In this document: positions 33,847 through 43,214 of the stretch, one piece after another
Position numbering within the stretch: the first letter of the stretch is position 1
Layout: the number at the start of each line of letters is the position of its first letter
The notes under the pieces: generated by a model
Databases searched by the model: none
What the model saw: only the letters and a program-made list of their open reading frames with translations
What the model was told of the DNA's origin: nothing
Assembly (NCBI RefSeq): GCF_023734135.1
Contig: NZ_AP025730.1
Coordinates: 3,782,001 to 3,846,000, forward strand
Direction of reading: 5' to 3'
Source of the DNA: Sphaerotilus microaerophilus
Lineage (GTDB): Bacteria > Pseudomonadota > Gammaproteobacteria > Burkholderiales > Burkholderiaceae_C
DNA length: 64,000 bases
Program-made: the position numbers and the translations under genes

Positions 33847-35475
33847 TCAGAGCACGCTGGCATGGGCCAGCGCATACTCCCGGGCCCAGCGGTAGTCCGC
33901 CTTGCCCGCCGGGCTGCGCCGCACCTGGTCGGTCAGGTGCACCGAACGCGGCGTCTTGTAGCCTGCCAGATGCTCGCGGCAGATGCGTTCGAGTTCCTGC
34001 GCAGAGAAGTCCGCGCCTGGTGCCAGCTCCACCACGGCCGTGACACGCTGGCCCCAGCGTTCGTCGGGCAAGCCCACCACCAGCACGTCCTGCACCGCCG
34101 GGTAACGGCGCACCGCCTCCTCCACCTCCTCGGGGAAGACCTTCTCGCCGCCGGTGTTGATGCATTGCGAGCCCCGCCCCAGCAGCACGTAGCGGCCCTG
34201 CGCATCGATGCGGGCCTGATCGCCGGTGAGCACCCACAGGCGGCCGTCCAGGGTCACGAAGGTCTCGGCGGTCTTCACCGGATCGCCGTAGTAGCCCACC
34301 GGGGTGAAGCCAGTGCGCGACAGGATGCCTTCGGCGCCGGGCTCGGTACGCAGTCGGTGCGATGCGTCGATCAGGGCCAGGTCCGGCCGCGGCGCCAGCA
34401 CCAGCAGGCCCTCGCCGTCGGCCGGCTTCTCCCCACCACCCATGAAGCCGGCCTCGGACGAACCCAGGCCGTTGCTCACCATCACCTGCGGCAGCGCCGC
34501 CCGGATGCGCTCGGCCACCTGGGCCGACAACGGCGCCCCCCCGTTGCCATAGACCCGCACCTGCTGCAGGTTCCAGCGCCCGGGGTGCTTCTCGAGCGCC
34601 TGCACCAGCGGCAGCGCCATCGCGTCGCCCACCCCGGAGAGGATGTTCACGCCCAGCTCCTCGCAGAGCTGCCAGACATGCTCGGCGTCGAAATGGAGCT
34701 GATCGTTCACCACGACGGTCTGCCCCGCATAGAGGCTGATCAGTGAGGCCCACATCGCCGCGCCGTGCATCATCGGCGCCAGCGCGAAATAGCGGGCCTC
34801 GGGCGCCTGTGCCACCAGGGCGGCCAGTTCGTCCAGGCTCTGCACCGGGCCGCGGCGGAAGTACATGCCGCCGCCGCCCAGCGCGCCCATGAACAGATTT
34901 TTGTGCGGCCACAGCACGCCCTTGGGCGCGCCGGTGGTGCCGCCGGTGCACAGCAGGCTCAGATCCATGTCGCTGCGCTGCGGGTCGTCGAGCTCCAGCG
35001 TGCCGGCGTTCATCAAGGCGTCGAAATCCAGCGCCTGAACGGGCCTGGCGCCCGGCCCCGAACCCGGCCCCACCTGCACGCTCAGGCACAGCGTGGGCAC
35101 TTGGGGCTGGACCCGAGCCACCTCGGCCGCGAAGTCGCCGCTGTAGATCAAGACGCGCAGATCCAGCGACACGAAGAGCTGGCGCAGCTCATCGGCCACA
35201 TAGCGGTAGTTCACATTGGCCGGCACCGCGCCGATCTTGCAGCAGGCGAAAAAGCTCTCCAGGTAGGCAGCCGAGTTGTAAAGCTGCAGGCCGACGTTGT
35301 CGCCGCGCTTCACCCCCTGCGCGCGCAGGGCGCTGGCCAGCCGGGTGGAGCGCTCGTCGAGCTCCCGGAAGCTCAGGCGCTGCTCGCCGCAGATGAAGGC
35401 GCAGCGCTGCGGGTGCACCTCAGCCACGGTGCTGAAGATGTCGGCCAGATTGAAGGTCCGGGCGGGTTTGCTCAT
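33847..35475 (-). CDS. Acyl-CoA ligase, FadD19-like
   Basis: A 542-residue ANL-superfamily ligase. The ATP motif CTGGTTGAPKGVLW is near residue 182, GLGSSEAGFMGG and TGDQARIDAQGRYVLLGR follow, and the C-terminal RRSPAGKADYRWARE contains the catalytic lysine. The last segment and PPMIHGA-like APMMHGA resemble Mtb FadD19 (Rv3515c), a steroid-24-oyl-CoA synthetase, better than short-chain ligases. It would activate a carboxylic acid to enter the acyl-CoA dehydrogenase/hydratase/thiolase set encoded upstream. The substrate, a sterol or bile-acid side chain, is inferred. Confidence 0.82.
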   Translation of the reverse strand: MSKPARTFNLADIFSTVAEVHPQRCAFICGEQRLSFRELDERSTRLASALRAQGVKRGDNVGLQLYNSAAYLESFFACCKIGAVPANVNYRYVADELRQLFVSLDLRVLIYSGDFAAEVARVQPQVPTLCLSVQVGPGSGPGARPVQALDFDALMNAGTLELDDPQRSDMDLSLLCTGGTTGAPKGVLWPHKNLFMGALGGGGMYFRRGPVQSLDELAALVAQAPEARYFALAPMMHGAAMWASLISLYAGQTVVVNDQLHFDAEHVWQLCEELGVNILSGVGDAMALPLVQALEKHPGRWNLQQVRVYGNGGAPLSAQVAERIRAALPQVMVSNGLGSSEAGFMGGGEKPADGEGLLVLAPRPDLALIDASHRLRTEPGAEGILSRTGFTPVGYYGDPVKTAETFVTLDGRLWVLTGDQARIDAQGRYVLLGRGSQCINTGGEKVFPEEVEEAVRRYPAVQDVLVVGLPDERWGQRVTAVVELAPGADFSAQELERICREHLAGYKTPRSVHLTDQVRRSPAGKADYRWAREYALAHASVL

Positions 35476-35532
35476 GGTCTTGTCTCCGTGCCGGCTGCCG
35501 ACGCGCCGGCTTGTCTTGATCTGGAAGGCCTG

Positions 35533-37944
35533 TCAACGAACGAGCTGGCTGAACGGCACGCCCTTGTCGCTGCGTGGTTCGCCGGGCAGGCCCAGCACGC
35601 GCTCGCCGATGCTGTTGCGCACGATCTCGTCGGTGCCGCCGGCGATGCGCATGCCGGCCGCGCCGAACCAGAGGCGCTCGATCAGCGCAAAGCGCTCGCC
35701 CAGCTCGTTGGCCGCCAGCACCCCGCGCGGACCCTGCAGATCGATGGCGAAGGCGCTGATGCCCTGCAGCGTACTGGCCGCCACGTTCTTGGCGCCGCTC
35801 ATCTCCGGGCCCGGCATGCGGCCGTTGGAGAGCGCCGTCAAGGCACGGCACTGCAGCAGCCAGAGCGCCTGTCCGTTCAGGTAGAGGTTCGTCAGGCGTT
35901 CACGCATGCGGCCATCGGCCAGGGCGCTGGCGCCGAGAAAACGCGCCTCGCGCAGCAACTCGGCGACCAGCCTCCACAGCTCGGCCGGCATCACGCCACC
36001 GACCGACAGGCGCTCACTCATCAGGCCGGTCAGCGTGGTCTTCCAGCCGGCATTCACGGCGCCCACACGCTGGCTGTCCGGCACAAACACGTCCTCGAGG
36101 AATACCTCGTTGAACTCGGCCTCGCCGCTGGCCTGGCGGATGGGGCGTACCGTCACGCCCGGACTCTTCATGTCGATGAAGAAGGTCGTCATGCCGTCGA
36201 ACTTGGGCTGCTCCGGATCGCTGCGGGCCAGCACCAGACCGAAGTCGGCAAATTGCGCCAGCGAGGTCCAGACCTTCTGGCCGTTCAGGCGCCAGCCTGC
36301 CGTGCCGTCCGGGCCGTCGCAGCGCTCGGCGCGCGTGCGCACCATGCCCAGATCGGAGCCGGCACCGGGCTCGGACAACAGCTGGCACCACAGGTGCTGC
36401 CCGGTCAGCGCCGGCGCGATGTGCTGGGCCAGCACCTCCTTCGCGGCATGGGCCATCAGCGAAGGAATCACCATGCCCAGGCTGACATTGAAGAAGCCGG
36501 TGGGCACGTTGTAGCGCCCTTCTTCCTGGCGCCAGATCAGCTCCTGCATCGGCGTACCGCCCCGCCCACCCAGCGCCTGTGGCCAGGAGATGGCGCCAAA
36601 GCCGGCCGCCGCCTTGCGGCCCTGCCATTCGCGCGCCAGGCGCATGCGCTCAGCCGGGTTCAGATGCGGCTCGAAGAAGTCGTCGGGGCGCTGCTTCAGC
36701 GTGGCATGGGTCTCCAGCCAGGCACGGCACTCGGCACGGAAGGCCGCCTCCTCGACCGTATCGTCGAAGTCCATCGCGCCTTCCACGGCCGCGCGGGTCG
36801 TGGCCGGCAGCGGTGTGTCGAGCCAGCACACCAGCTCCGCTGCCAGCTGCTCGCTCCACTGCAGCTCATGGCCCAGCAGCACCGCCTGCTGGCGCGCACG
36901 GCGCAGGAAGAGGTGGCAATCCAGCTCCCAGGTGTAGCCCATGCCGCCGTGCACATGCAGGCCTTCCTGAGCCATCAGGCTGAAGGCCCGGCTGGCACTG
37001 ACGCGCGCGGCAGCAGCTGCGGCGGACAGTTCGGGGGCCGGTGCGGTCACATCGGCGGCGTCGGCCGCCAGCGCCCAGGCGCCGTAGTAACAATGCGCGC
37101 GGGCCATCTGGATCTCGGTGTAGAGATCGGCCAGCTTGTGCTTGATGCCCTGGTAGGAGCCGATGGCGCGGCCGAAGGCCTTGCGCTCGCGCGCATAGGC
37201 GGCCGCCATCTCCAGCGCCGCATCGGCTGCCCCGAGCTGCTCGAAGGCCAGCAGCACGGCCGCACGATTGCGCAGGCGCTGCAGCAGGCCGGGGGCATCC
37301 ACCACAGCATCCAGTGCCTCGGCCGGCGTGGCCTCGAAGCGCAGCTCGGCAAAGGGCTTGGCGGCATCCAGCGTCGCCAGCGCACGCCGGCCCACGCCCT
37401 GCTCCAGTCTCGCGAGCACCCACAGCGGCTGCTGTGCGGCATCAGCCGCCAGCACCACCGCCCACTGCGCGGCCAGGCCGTCGGCCACCAGGGCGGCGGG
37501 TCCGTTCAGGTTCTTGCCGTCGAAGCGCGGCAGCGCGGCCACATCGATCACACCATCCAGCGGCGCCGCCAGGCAGCCCACTGCACCAGCGGCCACCGCC
37601 GGCAGCCAGCGCTGCTGCTGATCGGCGCTGGCACCCAGAAGCAGGGCCTGGGCTGCCAGGTACAGCGTCGACGCCAGGGGCACCGGGCTGAGCTGGCGAC
37701 CGACTTCCTCAGCCACCACACACAGCTCCATCGCGCCCAGGCCGATGCCGCCCGCCTCGTCGGGCAGCATCAGCGCGGTGACGCCCAGCTCGGCCAAGCC
37801 GCGCCAGACCGCGTCCCGGCGCTCGCTGGCGGCAGCTTCTCCATCCATCAGCTGGCGCGACAGGCCCAGCGGCGATTCCTTGCCGAGGAACTTGCGAACC
37901 TGCTCGCGCAGCGCATCCTGGTCGGCGGAAAACTCGAAGTTCAT
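35533..37944 (-). CDS. Double-length fused acyl-CoA dehydrogenase
   Basis: An 803-residue protein made of two acyl-CoA dehydrogenase units. The first (residues about 1-390) ends with VHGGMGYTWELDCHLFLRRA; the second (about 395-803) has WCQLLSEPGAGSDLGMV, GQKVWTSLAQFADF, EAEFNEVFLEDVFVP and AGGTDEIVRNSIGERVLGL. Thus a partner-type half precedes a catalytic-type half. In Mtb, steroid side-chain dehydrogenases are commonly two-subunit heteromers, and FadE34 is a natural fusion. This protein is of that fused kind but longer. It would desaturate the CoA ester made by the ligase encoded 58 bp downstream. Confidence 0.85.
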   Translation of the reverse strand: MNFEFSADQDALREQVRKFLGKESPLGLSRQLMDGEAAASERRDAVWRGLAELGVTALMLPDEAGGIGLGAMELCVVAEEVGRQLSPVPLASTLYLAAQALLLGASADQQQRWLPAVAAGAVGCLAAPLDGVIDVAALPRFDGKNLNGPAALVADGLAAQWAVVLAADAAQQPLWVLARLEQGVGRRALATLDAAKPFAELRFEATPAEALDAVVDAPGLLQRLRNRAAVLLAFEQLGAADAALEMAAAYARERKAFGRAIGSYQGIKHKLADLYTEIQMARAHCYYGAWALAADAADVTAPAPELSAAAAAARVSASRAFSLMAQEGLHVHGGMGYTWELDCHLFLRRARQQAVLLGHELQWSEQLAAELVCWLDTPLPATTRAAVEGAMDFDDTVEEAAFRAECRAWLETHATLKQRPDDFFEPHLNPAERMRLAREWQGRKAAAGFGAISWPQALGGRGGTPMQELIWRQEEGRYNVPTGFFNVSLGMVIPSLMAHAAKEVLAQHIAPALTGQHLWCQLLSEPGAGSDLGMVRTRAERCDGPDGTAGWRLNGQKVWTSLAQFADFGLVLARSDPEQPKFDGMTTFFIDMKSPGVTVRPIRQASGEAEFNEVFLEDVFVPDSQRVGAVNAGWKTTLTGLMSERLSVGGVMPAELWRLVAELLREARFLGASALADGRMRERLTNLYLNGQALWLLQCRALTALSNGRMPGPEMSGAKNVAASTLQGISAFAIDLQGPRGVLAANELGERFALIERLWFGAAGMRIAGGTDEIVRNSIGERVLGLPGEPRSDKGVPFSQLVR

Positions 37945-37958
37945 CGTCCGTCTCCCGC

Positions 37959-40151
37959 TCAGGCCCGGGAGGCCTGGGCTGTGGCCATGGGCCGTGCCGT
38001 CCGGCCATAGAAGGTCTGGCCCCGCTCGGCCATCTCGCGCAGCAGGTGCGGCGGGCGCAGCTGCTCACCGAAGAGGTCCGCCAGGCGGTCGGCTTCGGCG
38101 ACGAAGGCCTTCAGGCCCACGCCGTCGATGAAGCAGAACGGCCCGCCGGTATAGGCCGGATAGCCCACGCCAAGAATCGAGCCCACATCGCCATCGGCCG
38201 GGTCCAGCAGCACGCCCTCTTCCATCGCACGCGCCGCCTCGACGGCCTGCACATAGAGGATGCGCTGCTTCAGGTCATCCGGGCTGGGCTGTATCGCGCG
38301 GCGAGGGTAGAGCTCGGCCAGACCCGGCCACAGGCGCTTGCCGCCCTGGGCGTCGTAGTCATAGAAGCCCTGGCCGTTCTTGCGCCCCAGCCGGCCCAGC
38401 CCGTACAGGCGCCGGAGCACCGGCACCGAGCGGCCTTCCTTGTACTCGTCGGGGAACTCCTTGCGCTGCGACTCGCCGGCATGCACCGACAGCTCGATGG
38501 ACAGCTCGTCTGTGATGGCCAGCGGGCCCACCGGCATACCGGCGTGGCGGGCGCAGTGGTCGATCAGCGCGGGGTGGATGCCCTCGGCCACCATGCCGAT
38601 GGCGTCGTCCACGAAGGCGCCGATGAAACGACTCGTGAAAAAGCCGCGGCGGTCATTGACGACGATGGGCGTCTTCTTCAGCTGGGCGACGAAGTCCAGC
38701 GCCTGGGCCAGCGTCGCGTCCGAGGTGGCCTGGCCGCGGATCACCTCGACCAGCGGCATCTTGTCGGCCGGCGAGAAGAAGTGCAGGCCGATGAAACGAT
38801 CCGGCCGGGCGCTGGCCTGGGCCAGCAGCGTGATCGGCAGGGCCGAAGTGTTGGTGGCGAGCACGCAGCTTGGTGGCAGTACGGCGTCCAACTTCTTCGT
38901 GACCTCGGCCTTGATCGCGCGGTCCTCGAACACGGCCTCGACCACCATGTCGGCGTCGCGCAGCAACTCATAGTCGGTGCTGGGCGTGATGCGCGCCAGG
39001 ATGGCATCGGCCTTGTCCTGCGTCATGCGTCCGCGCTGTACGCGCTTGGCCAGCGACTTGGCGGCATGGGCCTTGCCCCGCTCGGCAGATACCGGGTCAC
39101 GGTCGATCAGCACCACCTGGATGCCCCGCTGCGCGGCGTTCAGCGAGATGCCGCCGCCCATCATGCCCGCGCCAATCATGCCGAGCTTGGCGCACTTGAA
39201 CGGTGCCAAGCCTGCTGGCCGGTGCAGGCCTTTCTCGGCCTTGCTCTTGTTGATGAAGAGCGTGCGGATCATGCTGCGCGAGACCGGGCTGAACTGTGCC
39301 GTGTGCAGCAGGTACTTGGTCTCGATGCGCAGACCCTTGTCGATGGGCAGCTGCGTGCCCTCGAAGACGCAGCTCTGGATGGCCAGCGGTGCCGGCAGGT
39401 TGTGACAGGTGCCGGCCTGCAGCATCGCGTTGCCAACCACGAAGGCCGGTGCCACACGCGGGTCCAGCGCGTTGCCGCCGGGGATCCTGAAGCCCTTCTC
39501 GTCCCAGGGCTGAACGGCCTTGGGCGCGTCCAGCAGCCAGCGCCTGGCCGCGGCCATCAGCTCGGCGGGTGCCACCACCTCGTGGACAAGGCCGGCTTTG
39601 AGCGCGGTAGCCGCGTCGGCGCTCTTGCCCTCCAACAGCCAGGGCAGAGAAGCGGTGACGCCGATCAGGCGCGGCAGGCGCTGCGTGCCGCCGGCGCCGG
39701 GCACCAGCCCCACCTGCACCTCCGGCAGGCCCACGACCACACCCGGTGCATCGGCCATCACTCGGTGGTGGCAGGCCAGGCAGAGCTCGAAACCGCCGCC
39801 CATGGCGATGCCGTTGATGACCGCCACCAGGGGCTTGCCGCAGGTCTCGACGCGGCGGTACACGCGCGACAGCGAGGCGTACTTCTCGAACATGACATCG
39901 ACGCTGTCGTCGGCCATGCCGTCCAGGTTGTCCTCCATCGTCACCAGATCGGCACCGGCCACGAAGGCCTCCTTGCCCGAGGTGAGGATGCCGCCCTTGA
40001 CGGCTGGGTCGGCCACCAGGCGGGCGATGCCGGCGTCCAGGCTGTCCATGAAGGCCTGGTCGATGACGTTCATCGACTTGCCCGGATAGTCGATGGTCAG
40101 GGTGGCGATTCCGTCGGCGTCGACAGCGTAACGGATGACTTCTTGGTTCAT
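37959..40151 (-). CDS. FadB-like bifunctional enoyl-CoA hydratase / 3-hydroxyacyl-CoA dehydrogenase
   Basis: A 730-residue fusion. The N-terminal crotonase domain shows AGADLVTMEDN and GGGFELCLACHHRVMAD (residues about 65-140). The NAD-binding dehydrogenase domain begins near residue 320 with KLGMIGAGMMGGGISLNAA and includes THFFSP-like LHFFSPADKMPLVE and the GFFTSRF segment. It catalyses hydration and oxidation in beta-oxidation. The gene is 14 bp upstream of the fused dehydrogenase and 12 bp downstream of a thiolase, a complete beta-oxidation block. Confidence 0.9.
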   Translation of the reverse strand: MNQEVIRYAVDADGIATLTIDYPGKSMNVIDQAFMDSLDAGIARLVADPAVKGGILTSGKEAFVAGADLVTMEDNLDGMADDSVDVMFEKYASLSRVYRRVETCGKPLVAVINGIAMGGGFELCLACHHRVMADAPGVVVGLPEVQVGLVPGAGGTQRLPRLIGVTASLPWLLEGKSADAATALKAGLVHEVVAPAELMAAARRWLLDAPKAVQPWDEKGFRIPGGNALDPRVAPAFVVGNAMLQAGTCHNLPAPLAIQSCVFEGTQLPIDKGLRIETKYLLHTAQFSPVSRSMIRTLFINKSKAEKGLHRPAGLAPFKCAKLGMIGAGMMGGGISLNAAQRGIQVVLIDRDPVSAERGKAHAAKSLAKRVQRGRMTQDKADAILARITPSTDYELLRDADMVVEAVFEDRAIKAEVTKKLDAVLPPSCVLATNTSALPITLLAQASARPDRFIGLHFFSPADKMPLVEVIRGQATSDATLAQALDFVAQLKKTPIVVNDRRGFFTSRFIGAFVDDAIGMVAEGIHPALIDHCARHAGMPVGPLAITDELSIELSVHAGESQRKEFPDEYKEGRSVPVLRRLYGLGRLGRKNGQGFYDYDAQGGKRLWPGLAELYPRRAIQPSPDDLKQRILYVQAVEAARAMEEGVLLDPADGDVGSILGVGYPAYTGGPFCFIDGVGLKAFVAEADRLADLFGEQLRPPHLLREMAERGQTFYGRTARPMATAQASRA

Positions 40152-40163
40152 GGCTTGCTCCCC

Positions 40164-41372
40164 TCAGACGCGTTCGATGACCATGGCCGAGCCCATGCCG
40201 GCGGCCACGCACAGCGAGACCAGCGCGGTGTGCTTTCCTGTTCGCTCCAGCTCGTCGAGCACCGTGCCGAGGATCATGGCGCCCGTGGCGCCCAGCGGAT
40301 GGCCCATCGCGATGGCGCCGCCGTTGACATTCATGCGCTCGTGCGGGATGTCCAGCTCCTCCATCATGGTCAGCACCACCGAGGCAAAGGCCTCGTTGAG
40401 CTCCCACAGGTCGATGTCGCCGGCCTGCATGCCAGCACGCGCCAGGGCCTTGCGCGCCGCGATGGCCGGGCCGTCGAGCATCAGCGTGGGCTCGGAGCCG
40501 ATGGCGGCAAAGGAGCGGATGCGCGCGCGAGGTCGAAGCCCCAGGCGGACGCCCGCCTCGGCGTTGCCGACGAGCACCGCGGCCGCCCCGTCCACGATGC
40601 CTGAGCTGTTGCCCGCGTGGTGAATGTGCTCGATCTGTTCGACTTGCGGATAGCGCTGCAGCGCCACGCTGTCGTAGCCGTACTTGCGGCCCATCTCGGT
40701 GAAGGCGGGCTTCAGCACGGCCAGACTTCCGACCGAAGTGTCCGGACGGATGGTCTCGTCGCGCGACAGCAGCGTCAGGCCGATGAAGTCCTGCACTGGC
40801 AGCACCGATCGGTCGAAGCGGCCCTCGGCCCAGGCGCGCGCGGCGCGTCGGTGGCTCTCGGCCGAATAGGCATCCACATCGGCACGGCTGTGGCCGCGCA
40901 GCGAAGCCAGCAGATCGGCCGAGATGCCCTGCATCACGAAATAGGTCTTGCTGGCGACCTGCGGGTCCTGCGCCCAGGCACCGCCGTCCGACCCCATGGG
41001 CACACGCGACATCATCTCGATGCCGCCGCCGATGGTCAGATCGGCCTGGCCGCCCATCACCTTGGCCGCAGCAAAGGCCACAGACTCCAGGCCGGAGCCA
41101 CAGTAGCGGTTGATCTGCAGGGCCGGCACGCTCTGGTCGTAGTCGGCCTGCAGCACTGCCATGCGGGCGATGTTGCCGCCCTGCTCGCCCACCGGCACCA
41201 CGCAGCCGTAAACCACGTCGTCCACCGCCCGGGTGTCCAGGCCATTGCGTTCGCGCAGCGCCACCAGCGGCCGGCTGGCCAGCCACACGGGCGTCAGTTC
41301 GTGCAGGCTGCCGTCGGGCTTGCCCTTGCCGCGCGGCGTGCGGACATGGTCGTAAATGAAGGTAGGTTCCAT
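40164..41372 (-). CDS. Thiolase (acetyl-CoA acetyltransferase family)
   Basis: A 402-residue thiolase. Cys91 in INRYCGSGLESVAF is the acyl-accepting residue; NEAFASVVL, GHPLGATGAMILG and the C-terminal CVAAGMGSAMVIE are present. ATG 41372 (MEPTFIYDHVRTPRGKGK) gives the normal N terminus; upstream open frame is discarded. First gene of the beta-oxidation block. A small palindrome, TCATC-GACA-GATGA at 41390-41403, lies 18 bp before the start and could be a local operator. Confidence 0.9.
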   Translation of the reverse strand: MEPTFIYDHVRTPRGKGKPDGSLHELTPVWLASRPLVALRERNGLDTRAVDDVVYGCVVPVGEQGGNIARMAVLQADYDQSVPALQINRYCGSGLESVAFAAAKVMGGQADLTIGGGIEMMSRVPMGSDGGAWAQDPQVASKTYFVMQGISADLLASLRGHSRADVDAYSAESHRRAARAWAEGRFDRSVLPVQDFIGLTLLSRDETIRPDTSVGSLAVLKPAFTEMGRKYGYDSVALQRYPQVEQIEHIHHAGNSSGIVDGAAAVLVGNAEAGVRLGLRPRARIRSFAAIGSEPTLMLDGPAIAARKALARAGMQAGDIDLWELNEAFASVVLTMMEELDIPHERMNVNGGAIAMGHPLGATGAMILGTVLDELERTGKHTALVSLCVAAGMGSAMVIERV

Positions 41373-41496
41373 CTCGGCGCTTCCTGGAGTCATCGACAGA
41401 TGAGTCGCAGTCTCGGCTGAGGTGGTGCCAACGGGGGGCCTTCCCGCCCAAATTGGGCACTCCTGCGTGCCCGGGCCGGCACGAGCGCGCCGCCCC

Positions 41497-42558
41497 TCAG
41501 CCCGGTGGATAGTCGGTGTAGCCCGCCACACCAGCGGTATAGAGCGTGCGGCGGTCGAATCGGGCCAGCGGCTGACCCTGCCGCAGCCGCTCGGGCAGGT
41601 CCGGATTGGCGATGAAATGCCGGGCGAATGACACCGCCTCGCCCTGCCCGGCCTGCAGCGCAGCCTCGGCACTCGGGCCGTCGAAGCCGTCGTTGAGGAT
41701 CAACGGCCCAGCAAAGTGTTCACGCGCCAGCGCGAAGGCATCGATCCCCGCGACCGGCGAGCGCATCACGTGCAGATAGGCCAGGCCCAGCAACGAGGCC
41801 TGGCGCATCAGTTCGGCATGCGTGGCCGCGGAGTCCTCGTCGGCGGTGTCGTTGTAGGTGTTCCCGGGGTTCAATCGCAGACCGACTCGGCCGGCGCCGA
41901 TGGCTGCGCCCATCGCCTGCAGGCATTCGACGGCGAAGCGCGCCCGGGCCGCCGCCGCGCCGCCGTAGCAGTCGCTGCGCAGGTTGGTTGCCGAGCTGAG
42001 GAACTGCATCGCCAGGTAGCCGCTGGTACCGTGCAGCTCCACCCCGTCGAAGCCGGCCCGCACCGCCAGCGCAGCCGCCTGCGCGTGTTCGGCCACCACG
42101 GCACGCACCTCGTCGGTGTCGAGCGCGCGCGGCGTGTCGAAGGGCTGCATGCCGGCGGCATCGGTCCAGATCTCGCCCTGCGCGGTCAGCGCCGAGGCCG
42201 ACACGGTCTCGACACCGGCCGGCTTGATGTGGTGGCTGCCGATGCGGCCCGCGTGCATCAGCTGCAGCACGATGCGGCCGCCGCGGGCGTGCACGGCGTC
42301 GGTCACGGCGCGCCAGCCCTCGGCATGGGCCTCGGTGCAGATGCCGGGCTGGCGGCTGTAGGCCTGGCCGGCCGGGCTGGGCCAGCTGCCCTCCGCGACG
42401 ATCAGGCCCGCACCGGCACGCTGCGCATAGTGCTCGGCCATCAAGGCGTTGGGGGTACCGTCTGGATCGGCGCGGTTGCGCGTCATCGGCGCCATCACGA
42501 TGCGGTTAGCCAGGTCGAGATCGCCGAGCCGGGTCGGCGTGAAGAGGAGCTTGGGCAT
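41497..42558 (-). CDS. Old yellow enzyme family NADH:flavin oxidoreductase
   Basis: A 353-residue FMN TIM-barrel protein of the NemA type. NRIVMAPMTRNRA near residue 20, QLMHAGR near 97, GVELHGTSGYLAMQFLSS and the NLRSDCYGG segment are classic; the active-site His is in ELHGTSGYL. It reduces activated C=C bonds. In this cluster it could reduce an enone of a steroid ring or side-chain intermediate, but general xenobiotic reductases look the same. ATG at 42558 (MPKLLFTPTRLG) is chosen; the longer open frame overlaps the preceding gene. Confidence 0.9.
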   Translation of the reverse strand: MPKLLFTPTRLGDLDLANRIVMAPMTRNRADPDGTPNALMAEHYAQRAGAGLIVAEGSWPSPAGQAYSRQPGICTEAHAEGWRAVTDAVHARGGRIVLQLMHAGRIGSHHIKPAGVETVSASALTAQGEIWTDAAGMQPFDTPRALDTDEVRAVVAEHAQAAALAVRAGFDGVELHGTSGYLAMQFLSSATNLRSDCYGGAAAARARFAVECLQAMGAAIGAGRVGLRLNPGNTYNDTADEDSAATHAELMRQASLLGLAYLHVMRSPVAGIDAFALAREHFAGPLILNDGFDGPSAEAALQAGQGEAVSFARHFIANPDLPERLRQGQPLARFDRRTLYTAGVAGYTDYPPG

Positions 42559-42578
42559 CGGGTTCCCTTCAGCGCACT

Positions 42579-43214
42579 TCAGCGCACGCGCATCTTCGGC
42601 GCAGGGGTGCCGCGCCGCATCGTCTTGAGAAACTGCTCCAGCGGCGCCGGCGGCGCCACCTGCGGCAGGCTGTCCTTGTCGGGACGCTGCGCCCAGAATT
42701 CGCGCCAACTCGGGAACAGCTCATGGAAGCTGCCCCAGTAGGGCTCGCGGCCGGGCCAGCGCATCTTCATATCGCCGATGGGCGGACGGTTCAGATCCGT
42801 GGCGTACCAGTAGCAGGGCAGCCGTCGGCGGAAGTACCAGGTACCGTCGATGCGCTCGTAGTCGTCCCAGTAGAGCATCTGCATGATCACCCACTCGGGT
42901 CCGCACTCGTGCTCGTTCTTGGAGTAGACGACGCCGGTGGCGTGGTCGACATCGCTGAACTCGATGATGTGCTGGCCCAGGTGGTGCGAGGTGCCGGTGA
43001 ACTGGTCGCGCAGCGTGCTGTCCTGCCAGGCCTTGAAATGCTCACGGCCCACCTTGTCGCGGCCGACCCGGATGTCGGGCGCGAACAGGTTCACATGCGC
43101 GTCCATGTCGCGCATGTCCAGCGACAGCGCGTACTTCCCGGCCAGCTGGCGGATCGCGTCCAGCGACTCCAGCCGGTCGATGCGCTCCTCGAGCGACTTG
43201 GCGGCGCCGCTCAC
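42579..43214 (-). CDS. NTF2/SnoaL-like protein, possible steroid dehydratase
   Basis: A 211-residue protein with an N-terminal NTF2-like cone (about residues 8-150): IRQLAGKYALSLDMRDMDAHV, FTGTSHHLGQHIIEF and an aromatic-rich WYFRRRLPCYWYATD segment. This is the SnoaL_4 style that includes BaiE-type bile-acid dehydratases. A His pair (SHHLGQH) near residue 77 could be catalytic. A tail of about 60 residues is Pro/Trp-rich. The start is GTG 43214, overlapping the SDR stop by 4 bp, so the two are likely partners. Dehydratase function is inference only. Confidence 0.6.
   Translation of the reverse strand: MSGAAKSLEERIDRLESLDAIRQLAGKYALSLDMRDMDAHVNLFAPDIRVGRDKVGREHFKAWQDSTLRDQFTGTSHHLGQHIIEFSDVDHATGVVYSKNEHECGPEWVIMQMLYWDDYERIDGTWYFRRRLPCYWYATDLNRPPIGDMKMRWPGREPYWGSFHELFPSWREFWAQRPDKDSLPQVAPPAPLEQFLKTMRRGTPAPKMRVR

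Noticed and set aside
32067..34043. 658-codon plus-strand frame opposite the GMC gene
   Set aside because: His/Gly/Ala-rich antisense shadow of a clear flavoprotein gene; such long shadow frames occur opposite every catabolic gene here.
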